Positions 7,343 through 15,468 of a DNA stretch of 50,567 nucleotides are shown in pieces; positions within the stretch are counted from its first letter, which is position 1, and every line of letters starts with the position of its first letter. Below the pieces are notes generated by a model. It worked only from the letters and a program-made list of their open reading frames with translations. It had not been told where the DNA came from and searched no databases. This DNA is from Chloroflexota bacterium (GTDB taxonomy: Bacteria > Chloroflexota > Anaerolineae > UBA2200), in contig JACIWW010000023.1 of the NCBI GenBank assembly GCA_014360905.1, forward strand, positions 1-50,567, in the 5' to 3' direction. The position numbers and the translations under genes were made by a program.

Positions 7343-8848
7343 ATGAATCGGTCTGTCTTCATAACTCTCTGTGTGCTGCTGTCCATCCTGTGGCTGGCTT
7401 TCCCTAGCCATGCTCAGAATCCGCAATGTCCATTGCCCACTTGGCGCTTTGGTGTGGACATGAACCCGGCATTCGGCAAGATCACGGACTATGACGTGGC
7501 AGCCTTGCACATTGGCTGGTATTCTGATTGGACTACCAGCCTGACCCCACTGCGCCCTGGCGGCATCGAGTATGCCCAATTGATTTGGGTGTACAATGGC
7601 GTGCCCGCGCTCTCCCTGGATACAGTGGGGACGTTGGTAGATGCCAACCCCGGATCGCTGTGGATGATTGGCAATGAGCCGGAGTGCACGTATGTGCCAG
7701 GTGGGGGCAATAACACACCTCAGCAGTACGCAGATGCCTATCACCAGTTGTACACATTCATCAAGGAGCGCGATCCCACCGCCCAGATCGCCATCGGAGG
7801 GGTGGTGCAGCCCACGCCCTTGCGTCTCAAGTGGCTAGACCTCGTGCTGGAGTATTACCAGACGACCTACGGCCAGCCCATGCCCGTGGATGTGTGGAAC
7901 ATCCACAACATGATCCTGCAAGAACTGCGGGGGTCATGGGGTTGTGGCATCCCAAAGGGGCTGAGCGAGAACCAGGGACGGCTGTACACCGTGGATGACA
8001 ATGACAATTTTGCGATTTTCCGGCAGCACGTAATTGACTTCCGCACCTGGATGCGCGACCGAGGTCAGCGGGACAAGCCACTCATCATCAGCGAGTACGG
8101 CGTGCTGATGCGTGCGGACTGGTATCCCCAGTTCAGCCCAGCACGGGTCAGTGCCTTTGTGAACGCTACCTTTGACTACTTGCTGACTGCTCATGACGAT
8201 AGCCTGGGTTATCCCGCCGATGGCAACCGTCTGGTGCAGCGCTGGCTATGGAACAGCCTCAACGATGCCCCTTATAACTTCAATGGGGGGCTTTTTGCCC
8301 ACGACTACCCCATCTATCCCGGCAAACTCACACCGATAGGACTCAACTTCAAACAGTACATGGATGGGCTGCTTGCTGGGTCTTCCTGCTTCACTGGGGC
8401 TATCCAGCTGGAAGGGCGCCCGGCACCTCCGCAAGCCTCCTACGTACTCACCGCAACGGTGAGCCTTTACCCTGTTGGCTGTCCTTATCCCGACATCCGC
8501 AGCGTACAGACCGACGCCATGGGACGCTTTCGCGTGTGCCACGTGGCGCCAGGCATATATGACATCGTAGTCAAAGTCTACAACACCCTTGCTAACCGTC
8601 TGGACGGAGTGGCGATAACGACAGCGGAGCCGCTCGTTGATTTTGGTCTATTGCGTTCCGGTGATGCCAACAACGACAATTGCGTCAATATCCTGGATTT
8701 TTCCCTTCTAGGTGCCGCTTATGGCACCTGTGCTGGCGATTCTCGTTTTGATTACCGCGCCGATTTCAATGGCGATGGCTGCATCAGCCTCCTCGATTTT
8801 TCCTGGCTGGTCACTCGTTTCAGCGAGGTCGGGGCTACCTATCCGTGA
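7343..8848 (+). CDS. Secreted glycoside hydrolase-like protein with C-terminal dockerin
   Basis: 501 residues. The signal peptide MNRSVFITLCVLLSILWLAF is followed by a likely AQ cleavage site. Residues 35-345 form a TIM-barrel glycosidase-like domain with MIGNEPEC (Glu112, acid/base candidate), DVWNIHN and ISEYGVLM (Glu250, nucleophile candidate). Residues about 350-435 look like a carboxypeptidase-regulatory/CNA-B-type beta domain (a G-x-F-x-V segment, then GIYDIVVK). Residues 437-495 hold two dockerin calcium loops: GDANNDNCVNILDF and ADFNGDGCISLLDF. I prefer ATG 7343; a TTG three bases upstream is equally spaced from agagg. It is a paralogue of the lipoprotein at 2882-3760 and lies just downstream of the cohesin-like gene, which suggests an enzyme docked to a surface scaffold. 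Confidence 0.82.
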   Translation: MNRSVFITLCVLLSILWLAFPSHAQNPQCPLPTWRFGVDMNPAFGKITDYDVAALHIGWYSDWTTSLTPLRPGGIEYAQLIWVYNGVPALSLDTVGTLVDANPGSLWMIGNEPECTYVPGGGNNTPQQYADAYHQLYTFIKERDPTAQIAIGGVVQPTPLRLKWLDLVLEYYQTTYGQPMPVDVWNIHNMILQELRGSWGCGIPKGLSENQGRLYTVDDNDNFAIFRQHVIDFRTWMRDRGQRDKPLIISEYGVLMRADWYPQFSPARVSAFVNATFDYLLTAHDDSLGYPADGNRLVQRWLWNSLNDAPYNFNGGLFAHDYPIYPGKLTPIGLNFKQYMDGLLAGSSCFTGAIQLEGRPAPPQASYVLTATVSLYPVGCPYPDIRSVQTDAMGRFRVCHVAPGIYDIVVKVYNTLANRLDGVAITTAEPLVDFGLLRSGDANNDNCVNILDFSLLGAAYGTCAGDSRFDYRADFNGDGCISLLDFSWLVTRFSEVGATYP

Positions 8849-8863
8849 AGGCGCAGGAGTTCA

Positions 8864-9649
8864 TTGGTGTCGTGGCCTGATCATCGGCGTAGCATGAGCA
8901 GAGGGTTATGGCTTGCTGTCTTTGTCATTTTGGTGCTGGCGGGCGCCATGGGCGGGAAATGGGCGCTGCCGGGCACAGTGGCACTTGGACAGACTATCCC
9001 CAGACCCACCGCAACGGCCACTCCTACCGCGACAAGCCCTGCGCTGCCCACGCCCACCTGGACGCCACGCCCCACCTGGACACGGGTGCCAACCAGCCCG
9101 CCAGAACTGCCTACCGCCACGCTACTGGCTGTGCTTGCATCGCCCACGCCAACCCAGAGCCGGGTGCCCACACTCACCCCAGCAGGCTTGCCTACCCCTA
9201 CCGCTTCGCCTACGCTGCCTTGGGCGACGCCCTCCGCCAGCCCGACACCCATAGCCGAACCAGCCGCTCTGCTGTTGGTGGTTGAGGTGCCACACCCCAT
9301 TGCCGGTCCCGCTGATCGCGTTACTTTCATCTTGCAGGTGGCCAATGTGGGCTACGAGGCAGCCGAGGGAGTTCGTGTATCCGTCACCTGGCCTGATGAC
9401 CTCCTGGTGCAATCGGTTGATTGCGCCACTTGTGCCGTCAGTCAGATGCCAGGGCGCTTGACCTTGGCTATTGGACGCTTGGCACCTGGAGGGCAGGTCA
9501 TTGCCCCTGTTGTGGCGGTGGTGGCTGAGGATGCTTGGCCTGGTCAATTGCTGCGCACGGATTGGACGCTGACTGCCGAGGGCATGCCCGCGCAGCAGGT
9601 AGAAGCCATGGTCGAGTTGCCTTGGGCCGAGTTGCCGGCCACCGGATGA
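8864..9649 (+). CDS. DUF11-type surface protein ending in LPATG
   Basis: 261 residues. The start at TTG 8864 (or GTG 8867) is supported by caggag 6-9 bases upstream; ATG 8894 is possible but has no such site. A membrane/signal segment (LWLAVFVILVLAGAMGG) is followed by about 85 residues of Thr/Pro/Ala linker. A DUF11-like beta-sandwich domain comes next, with VTFILQVANVGYEAAEGVRV and a later LAPGGQV turn. The protein ends exactly at ELPATG followed by the stop. LPATG fits a sortase signal, but the hydrophobic segment and basic tail that normally follow are absent. It could be truncated, or the motif could be coincidental. It lies between the dockerin glycosidase and the DUF4012 gene, in one + strand run. 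Confidence 0.7.
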   Translation: MVSWPDHRRSMSRGLWLAVFVILVLAGAMGGKWALPGTVALGQTIPRPTATATPTATSPALPTPTWTPRPTWTRVPTSPPELPTATLLAVLASPTPTQSRVPTLTPAGLPTPTASPTLPWATPSASPTPIAEPAALLLVVEVPHPIAGPADRVTFILQVANVGYEAAEGVRVSVTWPDDLLVQSVDCATCAVSQMPGRLTLAIGRLAPGGQVIAPVVAVVAEDAWPGQLLRTDWTLTAEGMPAQQVEAMVELPWAELPATG

Positions 9650-9687
9650 TATATGTCAAACAACCAGGGTGGGACGTGTAGTTCAAT

Positions 9688-11778
9688 ATGAGAGGCCATA
9701 CCATGCTAAATTCTTCGCGTTCTCCGCGGCTTGGCTGTTGGCTCTTGCTCATCGTCGCGCTGATCGTCTTGCTTGTGCTTGGCTACAAGGCAGTCAGGCT
9801 CTGGCCGCATGTCTCTGCTTTGCTGAACAGGGCCGAGGCGCTGCGTACGCTGATTGGTGCCGATGTCGCCAGCCTGAGTCCCGCTGACATGGCTCGGATA
9901 CGCGCACAACTGGGCGATACACGGGAAGACCTGCAGGCTATTCGCCAGGAAATCGGCTTCCTCCTGCCGCTGATCGAGCGCCTGGGTTGGGTGCCGCGCA
10001 TTGGGCATGACTTGGCAGCAGCGCCGGCTTTGTTGGAGACGGGCATCCACTTGTGCGATGCCGGCTGGTGGGGGCTATTGGGGTTGGAACCGCTCATGGA
10101 GACCCTCTCTAAGCCCATCCAGCAGCTAGGTCAGACGACTCTCGAAGCGGCTTTGCCTGTGCTCGTCGTCTCCCGTCCCCGTTTCGCCGAGGCAGAAGCC
10201 GCTCTAGCCCAGGCGAACAAGGCATGGAGCCGCCTGGATGGGCGAGTGCTTTCCCCGCGCCTGGCCGAATGGAAAGCGCGCCTGGATCAATACCTGCCCC
10301 TTTTGTACGGAGCAACCCGATTAGCCCAAGTTGCCCCAGACCTTTTGGGACAGGGGCAGCCGGTCAACTACCTAATCCTGGCACAGAACAATCACGAACT
10401 ACGTCCCACCGGTGGTTTTATCAGCGGCGCTGGGATGATGCAGTTTTCCGCGGGCAAAATCGTCACCATGACCTTCCAGGATAGCTATGCCGTGGATGCA
10501 CAGTGCGACCTCGGCGCACATCCACCCCCGCCTGAACCGCTGCGCGAGTACATCTGGGCACCAGCGCTGATGTTCCGCGATGCCAACTGGTCTCCAGACT
10601 TTCCCACCTCAGCCGCGGTCATGACGAGTATCTACCGCCTGTGTCGCGGGGTGCAGGCTGACGGCGTGATTGCCTTTGACCTCGATGGCGTAGCCAATTT
10701 GCTGCGCGGGCTGGGGTCCGTGCAGCCGGAGGGCTATCCGGAAGCGGTGACCGCCGATACGTTCCTGCAATACGTTGCCCAGTACTGGGCGAATCCTCTG
10801 CATGCGCTCGACACGGCGGAGCAGGAGACCGGAGAGTGGTGGCTTCGCCGCAAGGATTTCATGGCCGATCTGCTCCAGGCTGCGTTACGGAGAATTACCA
10901 CCGCGCCGCAATCCATCAATGTGCCGCAATTTGGCCTGACCATGCTCCAGTCCCTGCGCAGCAAGCATCTTCTGGTCTATCTGCGCAACCCTGCAGCAGC
11001 GCATGTCTTGTCTGACATGTCTTGGGATGGCGCACTGCGCCCCTGGGACGGCGACTATTGCCTGATTGCGGATGCCAACGTTGGCTTCCGCAAGGTAAAC
11101 CCCCATATCCAACAGCACATGAATTATCAGGTAGATTTGAGCCCAGACAGCCCGCCACGGGCTATGCTGACCTTGTATTACCAAAACAAGAGCACGGGGA
11201 CACAGGAATGCATTGCCGGGTCGTATTACGATGATACCTACCAGGAAATGATGCAGGGCTGCTACTGGGACTATGTGCGGGTGTATGTGCCTCGTGGCAG
11301 CCGCCTGCTCGCGGTGGAGGGCAGCGACCTTGCGCCAGGAATCACGGAAGATGAAGGCAAAACGGTCTTTAGCGCCTTTCTGGTCCTCGCTCCTGGCGCA
11401 AGTCGCACGCTAACATTTCACTATGAATTACCCTCCTCCGTTTTCCCTCAAGGGGAGGGGGTGAGGTCCTACCGTCTGCTCCTGCAGAAGCAAGCCGGCA
11501 CGTTCAACATACCCGTGCAGGTGAGCATCTCTGGACGCCTGCTGCTTCTCGACCCATCCCAGTCGGATGTGTGGACAACCGATGAAGCAGGAAGGGTGTA
11601 CTTCGCTCTGGACAGCGATATCCGCTTGACCTGGGTCGAACCAGGCGCGCGAGAAACGCCAGCAGTGTGGATGACTGCTATTCTCGGCCTTGCAGGCCTG
11701 GCGATGATCCTGGTGGGGCTGGGGATTTTCTACCGTGGTCTCACCACCAAAACACAAAGGCACAAAGAACAAGAGTGA
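9688..11778 (+). CDS. DUF4012 membrane protein
   Basis: 696 residues. It has an N-terminal transmembrane helix (about residues 10-32), a long extracytoplasmic part and a second helix near the end (about 658-684). The DUF4012 signature is the segment YLILAQNNHELRPTGGFISG around residues 226-246. This family is common in Chloroflexota and Actinobacteria exopolysaccharide/surface clusters; its reaction is unknown. Two segments look repeat-derived: a stretch at about 11436-11468 (ccctcaaggggagggggtg) resembles the tcccc/gggga-type intergenic palindrome and encodes SSVFPQGEGVRS, and the C-terminal tail TTKTQRHKEQE is encoded by an aaaacacaaaggcacaaag element like the one at 1516. Start ATG 9688 or ATG 9703 are both possible; no strong ribosome site is visible. 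Confidence 0.85.
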   Translation: MRGHTMLNSSRSPRLGCWLLLIVALIVLLVLGYKAVRLWPHVSALLNRAEALRTLIGADVASLSPADMARIRAQLGDTREDLQAIRQEIGFLLPLIERLGWVPRIGHDLAAAPALLETGIHLCDAGWWGLLGLEPLMETLSKPIQQLGQTTLEAALPVLVVSRPRFAEAEAALAQANKAWSRLDGRVLSPRLAEWKARLDQYLPLLYGATRLAQVAPDLLGQGQPVNYLILAQNNHELRPTGGFISGAGMMQFSAGKIVTMTFQDSYAVDAQCDLGAHPPPPEPLREYIWAPALMFRDANWSPDFPTSAAVMTSIYRLCRGVQADGVIAFDLDGVANLLRGLGSVQPEGYPEAVTADTFLQYVAQYWANPLHALDTAEQETGEWWLRRKDFMADLLQAALRRITTAPQSINVPQFGLTMLQSLRSKHLLVYLRNPAAAHVLSDMSWDGALRPWDGDYCLIADANVGFRKVNPHIQQHMNYQVDLSPDSPPRAMLTLYYQNKSTGTQECIAGSYYDDTYQEMMQGCYWDYVRVYVPRGSRLLAVEGSDLAPGITEDEGKTVFSAFLVLAPGASRTLTFHYELPSSVFPQGEGVRSYRLLLQKQAGTFNIPVQVSISGRLLLLDPSQSDVWTTDEAGRVYFALDSDIRLTWVEPGARETPAVWMTAILGLAGLAMILVGLGIFYRGLTTKTQRHKEQE

Positions 11779-11805
11779 CTGCTTTTGTATCTTGTTGACT
11801 TACTT

Positions 11806-12000
11806 GCTCCGCGTGGACAACAATCCGCGCACAAACCATATCGCTCCGCGCGGACAACAGTCCGCGCAAAACGGCTGGGCTGTTGCCTAGCCTGAGCGAA
11901 CTGTATTGCTCTGCGCGGACAACAGTCCGCGCAAAACGGCTGGGCTGTTGCCCAGCCTGAGCGAACTGTATTGCTCTGCGCGGACAACAGTCCGCACCAG
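11806..12000 (+). repeat. AACA/TGTT-loop hairpin cluster upstream of the RAYT gene
   Basis: Includes the left 93-bp direct repeat and then two further partial copies of the unit ctctgcgcggacaacagtcc (from about 11910 and 11970). Each unit pairs a GCGGAC-AACA-GTCCGC hairpin with a CTGGGC-TGTT-GCCCAG hairpin, joined by aaaac. The gene-free stretch ends with taaggaga, the ribosome site of the RAYT gene. Confidence 0.85.
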
Positions 12001-12043
12001 ATGGAGCGAACAAGCGCACACTTAAAACAGTAAGGAGATACCC

Positions 12044-12607
12044 TTGAGTACACGCTGGCGACCCATATTTGATCCAACTCATCTCTACTTTGTGACTACA
12101 GCAACAGCCAACCGCACACAGATCTTCCGAAGGGATATCATCAAACGGACTCTTGTAGACGCCCTGTACTTTACCAGTCTGATGAACAATACCCACTTGT
12201 TCGCCTTTGTTGTAATGCCTAATCACATTCACGTCATCATCCAATGCACGGAGGGCTTTCCTCTACAGAAATGGACTCGCGCATTCAAAACGTGTACCTC
12301 GCAATTGATTGTCCGCCTCTATCAAATGGAGCAAAACTGGCATGAGCTGAGCCTTCTCGCCACTGCCGGCACACAAGCTGGGACGCAGAGGTATAAGGTG
12401 TGGGAAAACGGTTATCTAGCTAAGAATGTAGTTGGACCGGAATTCCTGATTCAGAAACTCACGTATATTCACAACAATCCAGTGCAGTCCCATTGGCAAT
12501 TGGCTAGTGCGCCAGAGGAGTACCAATGGTCAAGCGCGCGTTTCTACTTGCAGGATGACAAAGAATGCCTGATTCCCATTCAGGATGTAAGGGAGTTGTT
12601 GGCTTGA
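12044..12607 (+). CDS. rayT: REP-associated tyrosine transposase (RAYT, Y1_Tnp/IS200-like)
   Basis: 187 residues, TTG start at 12044 with aaggaga 5-11 bases upstream. FVVMPNHIHVIIQ contains the HUH metal-binding motif (His-Ile-His) of Y1 transposases. The catalytic Tyr is probably the one in KLTYIHNNPVQ, a signature of the RAYT branch, and the C-terminal YQWSSARFY is also typical. RAYTs are single-copy, non-autonomous-looking HUH nucleases that nick and join single-stranded DNA at REP hairpins. Its location between REP-like hairpin clusters fits that role. The gene appears intact, so the hairpins could still be mobile. Confidence 0.9.
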   Translation: MSTRWRPIFDPTHLYFVTTATANRTQIFRRDIIKRTLVDALYFTSLMNNTHLFAFVVMPNHIHVIIQCTEGFPLQKWTRAFKTCTSQLIVRLYQMEQNWHELSLLATAGTQAGTQRYKVWENGYLAKNVVGPEFLIQKLTYIHNNPVQSHWQLASAPEEYQWSSARFYLQDDKECLIPIQDVRELLA

Positions 12608-12639
12608 GGGAATCCGTGCTGTACAGCATTGCTCTGCGT

Positions 12640-12822
12640 GGACAGCAATCCTTTCTCTTGCTCTGTGCGGACAGCAGTCCTTTCTCCTGCTCCGCGTGGA
12701 CAACAATCCGCGCACAAACCATATCGCTCCGCGCGGACAACAGTCCGCGCAAAACGGCTGGGCTGTTGCCCAGCCTGAGCGGGTTTGTATCAAAACGGCT
12801 GGGCTGTTGCCCAGCCCAAGCA
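12640..12822 (+). repeat. AACA/TGTT-loop hairpin cluster downstream of the RAYT gene
   Basis: Contains the degraded units gtggacagcaatcc and gtgcggacagcagtcc, then the right-hand 93-bp direct repeat (12689-12781), and a last CGGCTGGGC-TGTT-GCCCAGCC hairpin at about 12796-12817. The start codon of the DUF2723 gene follows within 10 bases, so this cluster lies in its 5' leader. Confidence 0.85.
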
Positions 12823-12824
12823 CT

Positions 12825-14414
12825 ATGATGAAGAAAAGCAAACCCTTTCCCATGCCAGGCAAAGAAGTTGACACACCACGCTCTGCACTGCCCACCATTT
12901 ACGCGGTGTCCGCTGCTGTCGCCGTTGCTCTGTGCGTGCTGGCCATCTATGCCCGCACCATGGCTCCCACTATCACCCTGCGTCACAATGGCGCGGATAG
13001 CGGCGACCTGGTTACCGCCGCCATCAACTTGGGCGTGCCTCACCCAACTGGCTATCCGCTGTACACTTTGATCGCCCACTGCTTCACCCGCCTGCCCGGC
13101 ATCGAGCCTGCCCGTGGGGTGAATCTCCTGTCGGCATTGGCGGCGGCGTTATCCGTTGCCGCCGTTTTCTGGGCGTCCTATCGCCTGCTTGTCATGCATG
13201 AGGACGATGGCTTGCTTGCGTTGGTAGCATCCGGCAGCGCTGCCGGGCTGTATGCCTTCAGCGAGTTGCTGTGGTCTCAGGCTACCATCGCCGAGGTCTA
13301 TAGCCTGAACGCCCTCCTAGTGGCAGTGTTGTTGGCATTGATGCTCTCCCTTCCTCTGCCAACTCGGCTTTATGCGGTGGCGTTCCTGTTTGGACTTGGT
13401 CTGGCGCATCACCTCACCATCGTCTGGCTGATTCCTGCCCTCTGGCCCTACGCAGGTGTTGCCCGCGCATGGCTGAGCAGACGGCGGGTGTTCTACCTGG
13501 CTCTCTGCCTGCTCCCGGGATTGCTCCTGTATCTGTACATTCCCATCCGTGCGGCTGCCCGTCCCGTGCCCAACTGGGGGGGAGCGGATAACCTCTCCGG
13601 CTTCCTATGGCTGGTCACCGGCGAAGCCTACCGCCGTTACCTCGGCGGTGTGTTGCCTCTCCACTTCCTACAGCGCCTCTCGGCATGGGCAGGCATTTGG
13701 GTGCGCGATCTACATGTCCTCGGATTGGCGCTGGCTTTGTTGGGACTGTGGCGCGGACTGGAGACCGACCGGCGGTTCACCTGCTTTGGGCTGACTTATG
13801 TCGTGCTGCTCAGCGTGTACGCTATGCTTTACATAACTCATGACTCCTACCTGTATCTGCTCCCTGCAGCCGGGGTCATCGCCCTGTGGACCGCACGGGG
13901 TGCCATGCTCTTGTTGCACGACGTGCAAAAGCAGGCAAGGGCGAAACGTGTCCCGCAACTAGTTCTCGCTGTTGCCATCCTCCTCTTGCTGGCATTGCCC
14001 GTTGCTTCCGTGATGGCGCGCTTTCGCGAGATGGACCTCAGCGCAGACCGCCAGGCCTATAACTTTGCCCAAGGAGTACTCCAGATGGCTGCTCCCGGCG
14101 CCATTGTCATCTCCAAGAGCGACACACAGACCTTGCCGCTTTGGTATGTGCGCTATGGACTGGGCATGCGCCCCGATGTCATGGTAGTGGATCGCTATCT
14201 CCTGGCATTTGATTGGTACCGCCGTGATCTGGCTGTGCAGCATCCAGCCCTGGCGATGGTGACGAAAGCACATGACAGCCAAGAGGCAGTGAGTCTTCTG
14301 GTGTTGGAAACCCCTCCGGGGCAAGCCGTGCACCTCACCTATGCCGATAACTTGCTTTTCACCCTTGCTTCCTGGGTGCAGGAAGGCTCCTTGTTCACCC
14401 TCTTCCGCCAGTGA
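12825..14414 (+). CDS. DUF2723 / GT117-type multi-pass membrane protein
   Basis: 529 residues. The N-terminal signature TLRHNGADSGDLVTAA followed by GVPHPTGYPLY defines DUF2723, classified as glycosyltransferase family 117 and proposed to act as a lipid-linked-sugar-dependent protein O-glycosyltransferase. About ten hydrophobic helices follow, then a soluble C-terminal region with SKSDTQTLPLWY. Start ATG 12825 (or 12828) is chosen because upstream in-frame codons only translate the hairpin repeat; no good ribosome site precedes it, since the repeat abuts the start. The stop is 6 bases before the GT2 gene, so they are probably co-transcribed. Role: probably glycosylation of surface proteins such as the Thr-Pro-rich ones upstream (inference). 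Confidence 0.88.
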   Translation: MMKKSKPFPMPGKEVDTPRSALPTIYAVSAAVAVALCVLAIYARTMAPTITLRHNGADSGDLVTAAINLGVPHPTGYPLYTLIAHCFTRLPGIEPARGVNLLSALAAALSVAAVFWASYRLLVMHEDDGLLALVASGSAAGLYAFSELLWSQATIAEVYSLNALLVAVLLALMLSLPLPTRLYAVAFLFGLGLAHHLTIVWLIPALWPYAGVARAWLSRRRVFYLALCLLPGLLLYLYIPIRAAARPVPNWGGADNLSGFLWLVTGEAYRRYLGGVLPLHFLQRLSAWAGIWVRDLHVLGLALALLGLWRGLETDRRFTCFGLTYVVLLSVYAMLYITHDSYLYLLPAAGVIALWTARGAMLLLHDVQKQARAKRVPQLVLAVAILLLLALPVASVMARFREMDLSADRQAYNFAQGVLQMAAPGAIVISKSDTQTLPLWYVRYGLGMRPDVMVVDRYLLAFDWYRRDLAVQHPALAMVTKAHDSQEAVSLLVLETPPGQAVHLTYADNLLFTLASWVQEGSLFTLFRQ

Positions 14415-14420
14415 AGCGCT

Positions 14421-15395
14421 ATGCTGGCCTCCGTGATCATCCCTGCCTATAACGCACAGACAACTATTGCCCGCTGCCTGACGGCATTGCGCCAACAGAC
14501 CCTGCCTCCAGAGGAGTACGAGATCATCGTCGTGGATGATGCCTCAACCGATGGGACAGTAGAGATAGCACGGGAGCATGGCGCAGCCGTCATCGTTCAA
14601 ACCGTGCGCAGCGGCCCAGCGGCTGCGCGCAATGCGGGCGCTGCTCAGGCTCAGGGCGATGTCCTCCTCTTCATTGACGCTGACTGCGAAGCAGCCCCGG
14701 ACTGGTGTACAGAGATGCTGCGCCCCTTTGCCGACCCAACTGTCTGTGGCGTGTACGGTGCCTACCGCACGCGCCAGACCAGCCTGGCGGCTCGCTTTGC
14801 CCAGGCGGAATTTGAGGAGCGCTATGCCCGTCTGATCCAGCGACAAGACATTGACTTCATCGCCACGCATGCGGCAGCCATCCGTCGGGATGTGTTTCTG
14901 GCGCAAGGAGGCTTCCGTCTCGATATGTGGGGCAATGAGGACGTGGAGCTGGCCTTCCGCCTGTCGCGCAGTGGGTATAGGTTGGTCTTTGCGCCACATG
15001 CCATTGTCTACCACGAGCATCCATCCACGCTGAGGCGCTACCTGCAGGCCAAAGTTTCGCGCGGCTACTGGCGCACGCTAGCCTACGCTCGGCATCCACC
15101 CAAAGCGCTTTCCGACGCGTATACTCCTCCGTGGCTGAAACTGCAGGTTGTGGGGCTGGTGGCGCTGGCCATTGCCATGGTGGCCGGCGCGTTGCGCCCA
15201 TCGTTCCTTCCCTTTGCTTTGTCTCTGCTGGCGGCTTTGCTCCTCACCACAGTGCCCTTCGTTCGCTTTGTGTGGCGGACGCAACCAGGGCTTCTCTGGA
15301 TAGCACCCTGGCTCTCCCTGGCGCGCTCTGCGGCTCTGGCCCTCGGCGTCTGTGCTGGGCTGATTGCGGTTGCCATCCATTTGCTGCGCCGTTAG
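14421..15395 (+). CDS. Family 2 glycosyltransferase, membrane-anchored
   Basis: 324 residues. The GT-A fold starts at once with ASVIIPAYNAQTTIARCL and EIIVVDDASTDGT. The metal-binding DxD-like motif is FIDADCEA, and WGNEDVELAFRL supplies the catalytic-base region. The last 90 residues are three or four hydrophobic helices (LKLQVVGLVALAIAMVAGAL and following). It likely transfers a sugar from a nucleotide donor to a lipid or polysaccharide at the inner membrane. It is tightly linked to the DUF2723 gene upstream (6-base gap) and lies before a UPF0104-type membrane protein, forming an envelope-glycan operon. The acceptor is unknown. Confidence 0.9.
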   Translation: MLASVIIPAYNAQTTIARCLTALRQQTLPPEEYEIIVVDDASTDGTVEIAREHGAAVIVQTVRSGPAAARNAGAAQAQGDVLLFIDADCEAAPDWCTEMLRPFADPTVCGVYGAYRTRQTSLAARFAQAEFEERYARLIQRQDIDFIATHAAAIRRDVFLAQGGFRLDMWGNEDVELAFRLSRSGYRLVFAPHAIVYHEHPSTLRRYLQAKVSRGYWRTLAYARHPPKALSDAYTPPWLKLQVVGLVALAIAMVAGALRPSFLPFALSLLAALLLTTVPFVRFVWRTQPGLLWIAPWLSLARSAALALGVCAGLIAVAIHLLRR

Positions 15396-15460
15396 TTCGT
15401 TGGTTCGTAATGAGCGCTTTAGCGCTCAGCGCACTGGAGTGCGCATGACCAACCCGTTTG
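15396..15460 (+). repeat. Two palindromes with variant loops
   Basis: GAGCGC-TTTA-GCGCTC (about 15414-15429) directly followed by GCGCAC-TGGA-GTGCGC. The stems equal those of the common TTCA/TGAA palindromes but the loops differ, which makes these useful diverged members of the family. They form the spacer between the GT2 gene and the next membrane protein. Confidence 0.75.
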
Positions 15461-15468
15461 AGTAACCC

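Larger units (their letters stand above)
11806..12781 (+). mobile_element. RAYT transposase unit bounded by 93-bp direct repeats
   Basis: The RAYT gene at 12044-12607 is bracketed by two 93-bp direct repeats, 11806-11898 and 12689-12781 (offset 883 bp), that differ at a single base (T 11888, C 12771). Each repeat carries CGCGTGGAC-AACA-ATCCGCGC, GCGCGGAC-AACA-GTCCGCGC and GGCTGGGC-TGTT-GCCCAGCC type hairpins. No classic IS ends or target duplication are evident. The arrangement is that of a REP-associated tyrosine transposase sitting among its own REP sequences. Confidence 0.7.
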
